From NCBI RefSeq assembly GCF_016482825.1, contig NZ_JAEMNV010000010.1, forward strand, positions 124,001 through 188,000: DNA of 64,000 nt, given 5' to 3'. Below the pieces are notes generated by a model. It did not search any database. It was given only the letters and a program-made list of their open reading frames with translations, and was not told the DNA's origin. Position 1 is the stretch's first letter. Each line of letters begins with the position of its first letter. A program made the position numbers and the translations under genes. The DNA is from Antrihabitans stalagmiti (lineage in GTDB: Bacteria; Actinomycetota; Actinomycetes; Mycobacteriales; Mycobacteriaceae). This document shows, piece by piece, positions 10,056 to 19,367 of the stretch.

Positions 10056-13000
10056 CCGTGTCTTCGGTGGTAGTGGCACCGGCTGCCACTCGCACATTCT
10101 GGCCACGCATCCTTTGCGAGATCACCGTCGTGATGCCGTCGCCGCGCATGCTGACGCCGTAGAGGGCGTCGGCAACTTCCATGGTCGGCTTCTGGTGGGT
10201 GATGACGATCAGCTGGGACTTCTCCCGAAGCTGTTCGAAGAGCGCGATCAGGCGACGCAGGTTGGTGTCGTCGAGAGCTGCTTCGACCTCGTCCATGACG
10301 TAGAAGGGCGAGGGTCGGGCGCGGAAGATGGCCACCAGCAACGCAACCGCGGTGAGTGACTTCTCGCCACCCGACAGCAGCGACAGCCGTTTCACCTTCT
10401 TGCCGGGCGGCCGTGCCTCGACCTCGATACCTGTCGTGAGCATGTCCGAGGGATCGGTCAGCAGCAGTCTGCCCTCACCGCCGGGGAAGAGCGTTTCGAA
10501 GACCTGCACGAACTCGCGCTCCACGTCGGCGTAGGCCTCGGCGAACACCTGCAGGATCCGCTCGTCGACCTCGGCGACCACGTCGAGCAGATCCTTGCGC
10601 GCGTTCTTCACGTCCTCCAGCTGCGTGGAGAGGAAGGTGTAGCGCTCCTCCAGCGCCGCAAACTCCTCCAGCGCAAGCGGATTGACCTTGCCTAGTGTCG
10701 TCAGGTCCTTCTGCGCGGACTTGGCACGACGCTCCTGGGTCGCTCGGTCGTAGGCCATCGGCGCCGGCGCGACCACCTGCTCGCCACGTTCCTTCGCCTG
10801 CTCGTATTCGGCAAGCTCGAGTGCGGTCGGTGGTAGCGGAACGTCGGGTCCGTACTCGGCGACGAGGTCGTCGAGACCGATGCCGAACTGTTCGGCGATG
10901 CCTTCTTCCAACTGCTCGATACGCAGCGCCGCCTGCGCGCGAGCGACCTCGTCGCGGTGGACCGCATCGGTGAGCGCGGCGAATTTGCCGCTGAGCACCC
11001 GCACTCGCTCCTTGGTCTTCTCCAGCAACTCGTTCTGCTCGGCCCGTTCCCGCACGAGGTCGTCACGGTGCGAAACTGCTTCGGCGACAACCTCTTCCAG
11101 GTGCTCGGCGACGCGCTGACCCGACGCTGCGACGGCACCCGCGACCGCAGCTGCGTGTTGTCGCGCCCGTTGAGCGCGCTCGGCGCGGGCACGCGCATCA
11201 CGTTCCGCTCGGGCAGCGCGACGCAACGAATCCGCTTTGCCCCGTAGAGATTCGGCTCGTTCCTCGGCAGTTCGCACCGCGAGCCTCGCCTCGATCTCGG
11301 CTGCTCGCGCCTCCGCAAGTGCCTCCGCGGCGTCCGCACGTTCGCGCCCCGCTGTTTCCGCACCCGCCGCGCCCGTCCCGTCGGCGTCGATTTCGGAATG
11401 CTCCTGCTCGGCGTTGCGGAGCCGATCTTCCAGTTCCGCAAGCGAATTCATGGACTCTTCGCGACCGGCCTCAGCGGCGGACCGCTGTTGGGTCAACCGG
11501 ACGGACTCGGCATGCGCGAGTCGCGCAACCTGCCCGAGCCTGCCGAGTTGCTCGTAAACGGCCGCCATCGCGCGGTCGGATTCGTGCAGCGCGCTCAGTG
11601 CAACTTCGGCGGCCTCGCGGCGATCACGTTGTTCGTCGAGTGCACCGGACAGCGCTGCGCCGAGTTCCTCGGCAAGGCGTTCGGCGGTCCGCAGGTCGGC
11701 CTTCGCCGAATCGATCGTGGCCTGAATCTCCAGCTGACTCGGCGGACGATCCGAACCGCCGGTGATCCAGCCCGAGCCGACGAGATCGCCGTCGACTGTG
11801 ACCGCCCGCAGGGATGGTTGCCTACCGACGAAACCGACTGCATCGTCGAGGTGAGTAGCGACGACGACGCCGTGCAACATCGCGGCGAGCCCGCCCCGCA
11901 AGGAGTCCGGGCAGGTCACGACCTCGATAGCCCAACGAATACCGGTCGGGAGCTGCACCGACGGCAAGGCAGGCGCGGCACCGTTGCCGAAAACGAGCGC
12001 TGCTCGGCCGCCGTCTCCGTGCTTGAGCGCTGCGACGGCTGCGGTGGCTGCGCGGTCGGTGTCGACTGCAACCGCGTCCGCTGCCGGACCCATCGCTGCC
12101 GCGACAGCGACTTCGTAGCCGGCGTGGATGCTGATCAAACCGGCCAACGGGCCGAGCAGCCCGGCGTCGTTGCGAGCGAGCAGCCAGGCCGCGCCGTCCT
12201 TGCGACCGAAGCCCATCGACAGCGCTTCGATCCTGGCGGTCAACGACGCGACGTCTTTGCCTGCTGCTCGTTCCCGGTCACGAAGTTCGGTGACTCGTCG
12301 GTCCGCGTGTGCAAGCGCTTCGACGGCGTGTTCGTGCTGAGCGTCGAGTCCCTGTTCTCCGGAGTCCAGATCGCCCATCTGCGCCTGCACTTCGTCGAAT
12401 TCGGCCTGTGCGGCGTCACCGCGGCGTCGCGCTTCCTCTATCGCACCGGACAGGCGGGCGACTTCGGCGTCGACCGATTGCGCTCGCATCCGCAGGGTGT
12501 CGACCTGGCCGGACAGTCGCGCCAGACCCTCGCGTCGGTCTGCGATGGCGCGAACAGCTGCGAGGTGCGCGTGTTCGGCCGCTGTCGCCGCTCGTTCCCG
12601 CTCGCCGAGTTGCTCCTTGGCGTCGAGCAGACGGTCGGTGGCGATTTCGACAACCGCGAGCAACTCCTCTTCCTCGGCAGCGACCCGGTCAGCTTCGGCT
12701 TCGAGCTGTTCGGGTTCACGGCCGCGCCCGGAGGACTGTTCGGCCTCGAGATGCCGCGCCCGCTCCTTCGCGATCCGAACCGTCGCACTGACCCGTTCCG
12801 CGAGCGCGCTCAGCTGAAACCAGGTCTGGCCGGCCGCTTCCGCACTCGGGGTCAACCGCGCCACGGCGAGTTCCTGATCCGCCTGCTGTGCGGTTGCCGA
12901 CTCCAATTCGGCCGCGACGGCGTCCTGCTCCTCGCGGATCATCGTTTCGTGACTCCGCTGTCCGGCGAGTTCGATGCGGCGCGTGACGAGGTCGTCGGCG

Positions 13001-13689
13001 GCCAACCGCAGGCGGGCGTCACGCAGATCCGCTTGCACGGTTTGCGCTCGCCTTGCCACCTCGGCCTGCCTGCCGAGCGGTTTGAGCTGGCGACGTAGCT
13101 CGGAGGTGAGGTCGGTGAGGCGGGCGAGATTCGCCTGCATCGAATCGAGCTTGCGGACCGCCTTTTCCTTGCGCTTGCGGTGCTTGAGCACCCCAGCGGC
13201 TTCTTCGATGAACGCCCGCCGGTCCTCCGGCCGCGACTCCAAGATGGCAGCGAGCTGACCCTGGCCGACGATCACGTGCATCTCACGGCCGATACCGGAG
13301 TCGCTGAGCAGTTCCTGTACGTCCATCAACCGGCACGCGGTGCCGTTGATCTCGTACTCCCCCGCGCCGTCGCGGAACATCCGCCGGGTGATCGACACCT
13401 CGGAGTACTCGATGGGCAGCGCACCGTCGGAGTTGTCGATCGTCAGGGTGACCTCGGCACGTCCCAGCGGGGCACGGCCGGAGGTACCGGCGAAAATGAC
13501 GTCTTCCATCTTGCCGCCACGCAGTGCTTTCGCGCCCTGCTCGCCCATCACCCAGGTGAGCGCATCGACCACGTTCGACTTCCCCGAACCATTGGGACCC
13601 ACGACACACGTGATTCCTGGTTCGAACCGCAACGTCGTCGCGGACGCGAAGGATTTGAAACCCTTCAGCGTGAGACTCTTCAGATGCAT
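10045..13689 (-). CDS. smc: Chromosome segregation protein SMC
   Basis: Condensin ATPase of 1,214 residues, close to the usual SMC length. Walker [10 protein letters not shown] is at residues 31-39. Two long coiled coils rich in Glu/Ala/Arg flank a hinge around residues 500-660. The signature LSGGEKSL is near residue 1106 and Walker B ([12 protein letters not shown]) near residue 1133. The start [14 protein letters not shown] matches the family start; about 45 in-frame codons upstream are not conserved-looking. In mycobacteria smc lies between acyP and ftsY; here acyP is 4 kb upstream. Confidence 0.97.
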   Translation of the reverse strand: MHLKSLTLKGFKSFASATTLRFEPGITCVVGPNGSGKSNVVDALTWVMGEQGAKALRGGKMEDVIFAGTSGRAPLGRAEVTLTIDNSDGALPIEYSEVSITRRMFRDGAGEYEINGTACRLMDVQELLSDSGIGREMHVIVGQGQLAAILESRPEDRRAFIEEAAGVLKHRKRKEKAVRKLDSMQANLARLTDLTSELRRQLKPLGRQAEVARRAQTVQADLRDARLRLAADDLVTRRIELAGQRSHETMIREEQDAVAAELESATAQQADQELAVARLTPSAEAAGQTWFQLSALAERVSATVRIAKERARHLEAEQSSGRGREPEQLEAEADRVAAEEEELLAVVEIATDRLLDAKEQLGERERAATAAEHAHLAAVRAIADRREGLARLSGQVDTLRMRAQSVDAEVARLSGAIEEARRRGDAAQAEFDEVQAQMGDLDSGEQGLDAQHEHAVEALAHADRRVTELRDRERAAGKDVASLTARIEALSMGFGRKDGAAWLLARNDAGLLGPLAGLISIHAGYEVAVAAAMGPAADAVAVDTDRAATAAVAALKHGDGGRAALVFGNGAAPALPSVQLPTGIRWAIEVVTCPDSLRGGLAAMLHGVVVATHLDDAVGFVGRQPSLRAVTVDGDLVGSGWITGGSDRPPSQLEIQATIDSAKADLRTAERLAEELGAALSGALDEQRDRREAAEVALSALHESDRAMAAVYEQLGRLGQVARLAHAESVRLTQQRSAAEAGREESMNSLAELEDRLRNAEQEHSEIDADGTGAAGAETAGRERADAAEALAEARAAEIEARLAVRTAEERAESLRGKADSLRRAARAERDARARAERAQRARQHAAAVAGAVAASGQRVAEHLEEVVAEAVSHRDDLVRERAEQNELLEKTKERVRVLSGKFAALTDAVHRDEVARAQAALRIEQLEEGIAEQFGIGLDDLVAEYGPDVPLPPTALELAEYEQAKERGEQVVAPAPMAYDRATQERRAKSAQKDLTTLGKVNPLALEEFAALEERYTFLSTQLEDVKNARKDLLDVVAEVDERILQVFAEAYADVEREFVQVFETLFPGGEGRLLLTDPSDMLTTGIEVEARPPGKKVKRLSLLSGGEKSLTAVALLVAIFRARPSPFYVMDEVEAALDDTNLRRLIALFEQLREKSQLIVITHQKPTMEVADALYGVSMRGDGITTVISQRMRGQNVRVAAGATTTEDTADA

Positions 13690-14088
13690 GCGGCTGATCG
13701 AGCGACGGGGGTTGACATAGTCGGCCCAGATTACCGGGTGCCGTACCAGACGGTTTGCAGCCCGCACGATCTTCCGGCCCGTACGAGCACCCTGCGTCCG
13801 CCACCGGCGTGTGATCATGCACACCGCAGAGGCGTCTCCAGCGCAGCATCACCACGGCCACTGCGCTCTTGCGCGGCAAACACGTTCCGAGGCAGCTACC
13901 CTCTGAACTGGACATACTCGAATCGACGTCGTGAGTTGATCATGAAGCAGTTCGCCGATATCGGTCTTTGTTGCCCATTACGATCTCGTCTTGACCTAGC
14001 ACTGCGCCGTTGACATTCTTACCTGTCCATATCGACGCCGGACCCGTTCGCAGCGAGCGGGATCGATTAACACGAGGGGGTTGAAGCC
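13690..14088. other. Intergenic region between divergent smc and small-ORF genes
   Basis: About 400 bp without a convincing gene. It should hold promoters for smc (leftward) and for the small ORF/polyprenyl synthase pair (rightward). A TTGACA hexamer occurs at about 14010, but no good -10 follows at 16-18 bp. A 23-codon ORF at 13942-14013 lacks a ribosome-binding site. AT content is locally higher than in the flanking genes. Confidence 0.5.
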
Positions 14089-14172
14089 ATGGCAGTCGTA
14101 CTCGTTTGCCGAACCTCCGAGTCCACCCGCAGCGCGGCCGATGTCGGCACGACCCAGGTCGGCACGGCCTGA
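14089..14172 (+). CDS. 27-residue ORF directly upstream of the polyprenyl synthase gene
   Basis: An ATG with a well-placed GAGGGGG ribosome-binding site 9 bases upstream opens a 27-codon frame ending 2 bp before the next gene's ATG. The peptide begins MAVVLVCRTSEST, with a hydrophobic start and a single Cys at position 7, and ends in a small/polar Gly-Thr-Gln-Val tail. Third codon positions are GC-rich, as in real genes of this window. It may be a true micropeptide, a leader for translational coupling, or a modification substrate. The downstream gene has no ribosome-binding site of its own as good as this one. Confidence 0.5.
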   Translation: MAVVLVCRTSESTRSAADVGTTQVGTA

Positions 14173-14174
14173 CA

Positions 14175-15161
14175 ATGTCGCGAACCTACGCCGGCGGGGA
14201 CGCCGACGCCTTCTCCGAGTTCCAGCACGAGTTGGCGATAGAACTGAAACGCGAATACGACGAGATCCTCGGACGATTCGGGTTGGCCGAACACTCGGCC
14301 AGTCTGTACAAGGGCCGCTACTTTCGATCGCGCTTGGCGCATCACGTTGCGGGAACACATACTTCGACGTTGCTCGATCATTGCAAGGCACTCGAGATGC
14401 TGCACACAGCGACGCTGGTGCACGACGACATCATCGACAAGGCAGTACTGCGGCGCAATCTACCTACGCTGACAAATTCTTTCGGCCCTGACGAAGCGCT
14501 GCTCATCGGCAACCTGATCTCGACGCGCGGAATCTTCATCGCGGCATCGGGTTCGGCACCGATGACGACAAGTTTCGTCGAGGCCTACGACCGCGTGAAC
14601 ACCGCGCAGGAATCCGAGCTCAGATTCCGCGGGCGCCTCGACAAAACCGCGGAGCAGTACTACACGATCTGCCGCGGCAAGACCTCGGCAATGTTGGAGC
14701 TGGCCTTCCTCATCGGAGCCGCAGAAGCGGGACGCTACGACGGTCACGCGCACCTGCTGCTCGCGATCCGCGAGATCGGCATCGCATTCCAGGTGGTCGA
14801 CGATGTCGAAGACCTGGCAGCGTGGCTGGAAGGCGCAGAGAAGGACCGTTCGAAGAGTGCGCAGTTCGACATCGACCTCGGCAACTACACACTGCCGGTT
14901 GTCATCGCACTCGACGCGGCGGCGAAAACACCGGCAGGGCGCGATCTTTCAGCGATCGACAAGCAGATGTGGTCCGAGGCGATCGCAACGTCCACCGACA
15001 TCGCCTACCGGCACCTCGAGGCGGCAGAGCAGGAGATCGAGCGAGCGCGTGAACTCAGCGAATCCCCCGTCGTCGTCACGAGGGTCGACGCCTGGTCCAA
15101 GAACGTGACGAAGGCTCTGCACACGAAGAAGCTCGATTCGGTCGTGCAGACCGACTTCTGA
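14175..15161 (+). CDS. Polyprenyl synthetase family protein
   Basis: 328-residue protein of the all-helical trans-isoprenyl diphosphate synthase fold. The first Asp-rich motif is HDDIID, followed by RRNLPTLTNSFG; RGKTSAML and the second Asp-rich motif FQVVDDVED are also present. The usual GKRLRP motif for the homoallylic substrate is altered to GRYFRSRL, so the prenyl acceptor site may be unusual. The ATG was chosen because it lies 2 bp after the stop of the 27-residue ORF. The convergent DUF350 stop is 31 bp away. It could be a chain-elongating synthase, or a relative that prenylates another molecule. Confidence 0.82.
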   Translation: MSRTYAGGDADAFSEFQHELAIELKREYDEILGRFGLAEHSASLYKGRYFRSRLAHHVAGTHTSTLLDHCKALEMLHTATLVHDDIIDKAVLRRNLPTLTNSFGPDEALLIGNLISTRGIFIAASGSAPMTTSFVEAYDRVNTAQESELRFRGRLDKTAEQYYTICRGKTSAMLELAFLIGAAEAGRYDGHAHLLLAIREIGIAFQVVDDVEDLAAWLEGAEKDRSKSAQFDIDLGNYTLPVVIALDAAAKTPAGRDLSAIDKQMWSEAIATSTDIAYRHLEAAEQEIERARELSESPVVVTRVDAWSKNVTKALHTKKLDSVVQTDF

Positions 15162-15192
15162 TCTCCGCCCGCTGATCTCGGCCGGACGTCGG

Positions 15193-15681
15193 CTACAAAA
15201 TCGCGAAGGCTACGACGAGACCGAGACCGAAGTGGGCAGCCGCGACGATGAGCACCTCGGGCGTGTAGGTTTCCGACCGAATGACGGCACCGATGTCGAC
15301 TCCGGACACAAGCTCGATCGCGCGCACCGAGACGACCTGCGCGACGATGCCGACCAGGCCGAAAACAAGAGAGGCGATAAGCCCTTCGCTGAGCTTGCCG
15401 GAGGACGCGAAGATCGCAAGGACGACGATGAGAGCCATACTCACCATCCCCGATGCGAGCACGATGATCGCGTTCGGCATGCCCGCGGTGACAAAATCAC
15501 GCAGTTTGCCAGGTGTGGTCAGATCGATCGCGTAGAAGCCGACGATCATCAGGACGAGTCCGACGATCGCGTAGCAGACGATCGCCCCGACGCCTCGCCC
15601 GAGCGAACCCCAGTATCCCGATTCGAGCGCCATGGTGGTCACGGGTGAGGTGGACGAAGCTAGCAGCGATACCGATGTCAT
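15193..15681 (-). CDS. DUF350 membrane protein
   Basis: 162 residues with about four transmembrane helices (GVGAIVCYAIVGLVLMIVGFY, then three more). The motif IDLTTPGKLRDF is the DUF350 signature (YjfL-like). It is the last gene of a tightly spaced run osmC-acyP-DUF1190-like-ATP-grasp-DUF350. Homologues in enterobacteria sit beside the same two partners, so the three probably act together at the membrane. Function unknown. Confidence 0.85.
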   Translation of the reverse strand: MTSVSLLASSTSPVTTMALESGYWGSLGRGVGAIVCYAIVGLVLMIVGFYAIDLTTPGKLRDFVTAGMPNAIIVLASGMVSMALIVVLAIFASSGKLSEGLIASLVFGLVGIVAQVVSVRAIELVSGVDIGAVIRSETYTPEVLIVAAAHFGLGLVVAFAIL

Positions 15682-15716
15682 TACGTTGTCTCCGTTTACT
15701 TTCGAGTGTGCGACGT

Positions 15717-16886
15717 TCAGTCTTTGGCAGGTATGCGGTGCGGTACGAAGGCGGCGCCGTCGTCGGTGACGAGGCCCGAGGTTTCGCGGATCCCGAGCCC
15801 GGCCGAATCGTCGCCGACGATCCAGGCCCCGAGCGCGGGGCGCATGTCGTCGAATTCCGGTAGCGGGTCCAGCAATTGGTAGACGAAGCCCTCTTCGCCG
15901 TAGATGCCACCGGTCGCGGTTTCCATGCCGGCGCCGACGATCGTGATGTTCGCGCCTTCACGGCCGAGCTTCGGTTTCCGCACGAATTCGGTCAGCTCGT
16001 TCGGCTGATCCAGGTACGCGGGCAACAGATTCGGATGTCCGGGGTACATCTCCCACAGGACGGCGAGGATCGCCTTGTTGCTGAGCAACGTCTTCCAGAG
16101 CGGCTCGATCCACATGGTGGCGGGCAGACTCGCGACGACGCGCTTGCCGAACTCGTCGTCGAGGACCCACTCCCACGGATACAACTTGAAGATCGAGGCG
16201 ACGGGTGCCTCTTCGAGATCGACGAATCGGTTCAGTTCGATGTCGTAGCCGACGTCCTCGATCGCGAGCGCGACTGTATCGAAGCCGGCTTCGGCCGCCG
16301 TTTCCTGCATGTAGGCGGTGGTGACGTTGTCTTCGCCCGACTCGTCCGCCGAGGACCAGGCAAAGTGCAACTGCGTGGCAGGAAGCACGTCCTTCAGTTC
16401 GGTCCAGCGCTCGACGAGCTTCTCGTGCAACGAGTTCCACTGGTCGTCGCCTTCGTAGAGGTCGGTCAGCCAGTGCCACTGCAGAATTCCGGCCTCGAGC
16501 AACGTCGTCGGCGTATCGGCGTTGTACTCCAACAGCTTTGCCGGTCTCCGACCGTCGTACCGCAGATCGAAACGCCCGTAGACGTGTGGGTCGGACCGTT
16601 TCCACGATTCCGCGATCGGCCCCCAACTCCATTCGGGCAGACCGAAATCGCGATACCGCTCGGTGAGGACGACGTGCTCGACGGCGTGCAGACACATCGA
16701 ATGCAGCAGCTCGACGTCGGCTTCGAGGGCGAGGATCTCGTCCATCTCGAACTCGTAGTGCACCGACTCGTCCCAGTACGGCCGCGCGTAGCCTTCGGCG
16801 TCGCGCGCAGGCGAGCCGTAGACAAGACCTTGCGACTCGACGATCTGCTGCCAACCGGGCCGTGGATTGCTCCGAACTCGGCGCAT
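15717..16886 (-). CDS. Glutathionylspermidine synthase-like ATP-grasp ligase
   Basis: 389 residues of the GspS C-terminal (YgiC/YjfC) type, which form an amide bond using ATP. Visible family features: the start GWQQIVESQGLVYG, then YWDESVHYEFE, RFDLRYDGRRPAKLLEYNAD near residue 110, NADTPTTLLE, and the C-terminal SNKAILAVLWEMYPGHPNLLPAY. The amidase domain of E. coli GspS is absent. The gene starts 3 bp after the Pro-rich DUF1190-like gene. The substrate is not known for stand-alone members; a cell-envelope amine or peptide is possible. Confidence 0.87.
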   Translation of the reverse strand: MRRVRSNPRPGWQQIVESQGLVYGSPARDAEGYARPYWDESVHYEFEMDEILALEADVELLHSMCLHAVEHVVLTERYRDFGLPEWSWGPIAESWKRSDPHVYGRFDLRYDGRRPAKLLEYNADTPTTLLEAGILQWHWLTDLYEGDDQWNSLHEKLVERWTELKDVLPATQLHFAWSSADESGEDNVTTAYMQETAAEAGFDTVALAIEDVGYDIELNRFVDLEEAPVASIFKLYPWEWVLDDEFGKRVVASLPATMWIEPLWKTLLSNKAILAVLWEMYPGHPNLLPAYLDQPNELTEFVRKPKLGREGANITIVGAGMETATGGIYGEEGFVYQLLDPLPEFDDMRPALGAWIVGDDSAGLGIRETSGLVTDDGAAFVPHRIPAKD

Positions 16887-16889
16887 CAG

Positions 16890-17795
16890 CTACGACCCAC
16901 TGCTGCTGCTGAATTTGCTACCGAGTCCACCACGCTGCACGGTCTTACCCGAGCTGGTCGTGATGTTGGCACCTTTGGGTTTGACTGTTGTGCCGCCGGA
17001 GATCCGGTCGCCCTTCGAGCCGGAACCGCCGTAGTAGTAGCGATACTGCTTACCGCTGCCCGCATAGATGAAGACACCGCTGGAGTTCGGCGTTCCGTCG
17101 CAGAACTGGTCGTCGACGATGATCTCCTGACCATCCTCGATGGCGACACAGTCGGCGCGAACGTCGTCGGACCGCAGCGCGTAGTAGCCGAGCGCGACCG
17201 CTCCGACCACGCCGACGACCGCTCCTGCACCGATGAGACGACGCCTGGTCTTGCGCTTCTTGTCGGAATGCTCGGCCGCTTGGCGATCGAGTTCGGCCTG
17301 CCGTTGCCGCGCTTTGTCTCGTGCCCGTGCGTCCGCGACGGTCTGCGGCCGCGGGCGTGTCGATCCGGCGTCCTGGCGGCGAATGCTGCCACCCTGCCGT
17401 TCGGGCTCCAATACCGGCGGCTGCCACCCCGGTGGCGGGGGTTCCCATGGCGGTGGTTCAAACGGTGGCGGCGCACTCGACGCCGCGGCCGGCCGGTCGG
17501 GTTCTGCCGCTGGCGGTTCCGGTGCGCGTGGCTCGGGTGCGGGTGGTGGTGGCGGCGGTGGCGGGACCGATCCTTGGTTCGGCCGCAGCGGCGGCGGGAC
17601 CGAACCCTGGTTGGGACGCAACGGCGGCGGGCTTGCCGAAGGCTGGTTCGGCCGTAACGGCGGCGGGACCGAACCTTGATTGGGACGCAACGGCGGCGGG
17701 GTTGTCGGACCCTGATTCGGACGCAACGGCGGTGGGGTGTTCGGTGTACCGCCCGTACGTTCGCGATCGTCGTCGTCGTTGCTGTGCTGACCCAA
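16890..17795 (-). CDS. Pro-rich membrane-anchored protein with DUF1190-like tail
   Basis: 301 residues. Residues about 17-75 hold five copies of PPPLRPNQ with short spacers, then a Pro run; a basic linker (RARDKARQRQ, KKRKTRRR) leads to one membrane helix (LIGAGAVVGVVGAVALGYYAL). The outside domain has a Cys pair (ADCVAIEDG and DQFCDG) and a GSGKQYRYYYGGSGS stretch, ending in Ser/Gly-rich RGGLGSKFSSSSGS, much like enterobacterial DUF1190 (YjfM). The DUF1190 assignment is by eye. It abuts acyP and precedes the ATP-grasp gene. Confidence 0.7.
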   Translation of the reverse strand: MGQHSNDDDDRERTGGTPNTPPPLRPNQGPTTPPPLRPNQGSVPPPLRPNQPSASPPPLRPNQGSVPPPLRPNQGSVPPPPPPPPAPEPRAPEPPAAEPDRPAAASSAPPPFEPPPWEPPPPGWQPPVLEPERQGGSIRRQDAGSTRPRPQTVADARARDKARQRQAELDRQAAEHSDKKRKTRRRLIGAGAVVGVVGAVALGYYALRSDDVRADCVAIEDGQEIIVDDQFCDGTPNSSGVFIYAGSGKQYRYYYGGSGSKGDRISGGTTVKPKGANITTSSGKTVQRGGLGSKFSSSSGS

Positions 17796-18089
17796 CTAGC
17801 GCTCCTCGAATCCGGACATGTCACCCTTCGCGGGGTCCCAGCTTTCCACAACGAGATCGACCGTGCCGGGTGTATGGCCGGACCTCGAAAGCGCAAGAAG
17901 CTTTTCACACTGTTCGCGTGGGCCCTCGGCGACCACGAGAACACGACCGTCTCTCGTGTTGGTTGCGTGTCCGACCAATCCGAGCTCCAACGCACGTGAG
18001 CGCGTCCACCATCGGAATCCGACGCCTTGGACGTGCCCGTGGACCCAGGCGGTCAGCCGAACGTGCTCCCCCGTAACTGCGTCACTCAT
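17796..18089 (-). CDS. acyP: Acylphosphatase
   Basis: Small enzyme of 97 residues that hydrolyses acyl phosphates. It carries the signature VHGHVQGVGFRWWTRSRA, with the catalytic Arg in GFR, and a downstream NTRDGRVLVVAEGP segment containing the conserved Asn. The stop directly abuts the next start. In mycobacteria acyP sits just upstream of smc, so it marks the conserved backbone here. Confidence 0.95.
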   Translation of the reverse strand: MSDAVTGEHVRLTAWVHGHVQGVGFRWWTRSRALELGLVGHATNTRDGRVLVVAEGPREQCEKLLALSRSGHTPGTVDLVVESWDPAKGDMSGFEER

Positions 18090-18099
18090 CGTCAGAGCA

Positions 18100-18561
18100 T
18101 CACTCGTCGATATCGAAGGTCAGCGTTACCTTCGCGCCGGCTTTGAGGGTTCGTCCGACCGTGCAGACTCGGTCGATCGCACGTTCCACGGTCGTGAGCA
18201 GCCGCTGCCGCGCGGCTTCGTCGAGCTCGCTGAGGTCCAGCTCGAGCACCTCGTCGAGCTGCGGATACGTCTCGTTCTCACGGTCGGCGGCACCCGAGAC
18301 CCGAACCTTCGCATCGTAGGAATCGCCGAGGCGACGTGACAGGGGCAAGTCCGAACTCATCCCGCTGCACGCGGCAAGCGCGATCTTCATCAGTTCGCCG
18401 GGTGTGAAGACACCGTCGACCGACTCGGAGCCGACGAGTACTTCAGCGCCGCGCGAGCTCTTACCGGTATAGCGTCTGGTGCCGGTGCGCTCGACCCACA
18501 GCGTGGTCGGTGCAGGGGTTGTGGTGTCGGATGCGTCGGGCGCGGACGCCTGTTCGGTCAT
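18100..18561 (-). CDS. OsmC family protein
   Basis: 153 residues of the OsmC/Ohr fold, thiol-dependent peroxidases. Two conserved cysteines can be seen, in ALAACSG and RVCTVGRT; TPGELMKIALAACSGM is the family core. A 20-residue Ala/Thr/Pro-rich leader precedes the domain. It lies 10 bp before acyP. In M. tuberculosis the gene between mutM and the acyP-smc pair (Rv2923c) is also OsmC-like, which identifies this as the left junction of the backbone split in this window. Confidence 0.88.
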   Translation of the reverse strand: MTEQASAPDASDTTTPAPTTLWVERTGTRRYTGKSSRGAEVLVGSESVDGVFTPGELMKIALAACSGMSSDLPLSRRLGDSYDAKVRVSGAADRENETYPQLDEVLELDLSELDEAARQRLLTTVERAIDRVCTVGRTLKAGAKVTLTFDIDE

Positions 18562-18587
18562 ATCGACATCCTAGGTAGGCACCCCGC

Positions 18588-19268
18588 TCACGCAGGATCG
18601 GCGTCCGGAACTCCACAGGCGGCAACTCCATAGGCGGCGATGAACAGTCGAACCGCCTCATCGGCGTAGCGGTGCAGCCGTCGAATGCTCGGCGGATCGA
18701 CTCCGACGACGAACATGGCCTCGTTCAACGGAACCGAAAGAATCAGGTAGTTGAGGTTCTGGGCCGCGAGCATGGGGTCGGTCGCTCTCAGCAGCCCGCG
18801 GGCGGTGAGTTTGCGGATCTGTTCGGCGAGGCTCCGATGCCCACGTTCGGGCCCGGCACGATGCCACGCAGCCGCGACATCGGGAAAGCGCTCGGCCTCG
18901 GCGATGATCATGCGCCGCATCCGGACGAGGTCCGGCGCGGTGACGGACACGACATGATCGCGCGCGAAGCGGCGCAGGTCGCCTTCGATGTCGGTGCTGT
19001 CACCGAGGCTGTCGACGAGGGGCCGCGAGGCCGCGGCGACGTCGTCTATCGCCGTGGTGAAGACAGCGGTGAACAGGCTCGGCTTGTCCGAAAAGTGTTT
19101 GTATACCGTCACTTTGGACGCTCCGGCCAGCTCTGCGACGTCGTCCATCGTTGCGCCCGCATAGCCGTGCCGCAAAAATACCTCGCGCGCGGCGGCCACG
19201 ATCGCAGCACGTTTTCGGTCCGACCGACTGCTGCCCGTTCCGACTACCTGATCGCCTTTCTTCACCAC
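18588..19268 (-). CDS. TetR family transcriptional regulator
   Basis: 226 residues. The N-terminal helix-turn-helix is clear: AAREVFLRHGYAGATMDDVAELAGASKVTVYKHFSDKPSLF (about residues 25-65). The C-terminal part resembles the AefR-like group. GTG start. It diverges from the hydrolase gene at 19368, and the gap holds two similar operator-like sequences, so it most likely represses that gene and itself. The ligand is unknown. Confidence 0.93.
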   Translation of the reverse strand: MVKKGDQVVGTGSSRSDRKRAAIVAAAREVFLRHGYAGATMDDVAELAGASKVTVYKHFSDKPSLFTAVFTTAIDDVAAASRPLVDSLGDSTDIEGDLRRFARDHVVSVTAPDLVRMRRMIIAEAERFPDVAAAWHRAGPERGHRSLAEQIRKLTARGLLRATDPMLAAQNLNYLILSVPLNEAMFVVGVDPPSIRRLHRYADEAVRLFIAAYGVAACGVPDADPA

Positions 19269-19296
19269 ACCTCCGGTCGATGTCGATCTCCAAATG

Positions 19297-19313
19297 AACT
19301 AGACAGTACAGTT
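19297..19313. promoter_or_regulatory. Candidate TetR operator, copy 1
   Basis: AACTAGACAGTACAGTT, an imperfect 17-bp palindrome (12 of 17 positions match its reverse complement) in the 99-bp gap between the divergent TetR and hydrolase genes. The right half CAGTACAGTT recurs 38 bp downstream. Confidence 0.5.
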
Positions 19314-19334
19314 TCTTCACTCTACTCTGAAGTG

Positions 19335-19351
19335 AACGATTCAGTACAGTT
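19335..19351. promoter_or_regulatory. Candidate TetR operator, copy 2
   Basis: AACGATTCAGTACAGTT, which shares 12-13 of 17 bases with copy 1, including CAGTACAGTT, and ends 16 bp before the hydrolase ATG. It overlaps the likely 5' leader, a good place for repression. Confidence 0.45.
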
Positions 19352-19367
19352 GGCGACGGAGGATTCG

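Noticed and set aside
11398-13098. Plus-strand open frame of 566 codons opposite smc
   Set aside because: Antisense shadow of the SMC coiled coil; no ribosome-binding site and no recognisable domain.
13942-14013. 23-codon ORF upstream of the 27-residue ORF
   Set aside because: No ribosome-binding site and no features beyond a Cys pair; kept only as part of the intergenic note.
14081-14175. Alternative Trp-containing frame (from a TTG) through the micropeptide region
   Set aside because: The TTG lies directly against the GAGGGGG with no spacing, and the frame runs on out of phase into the synthase gene.
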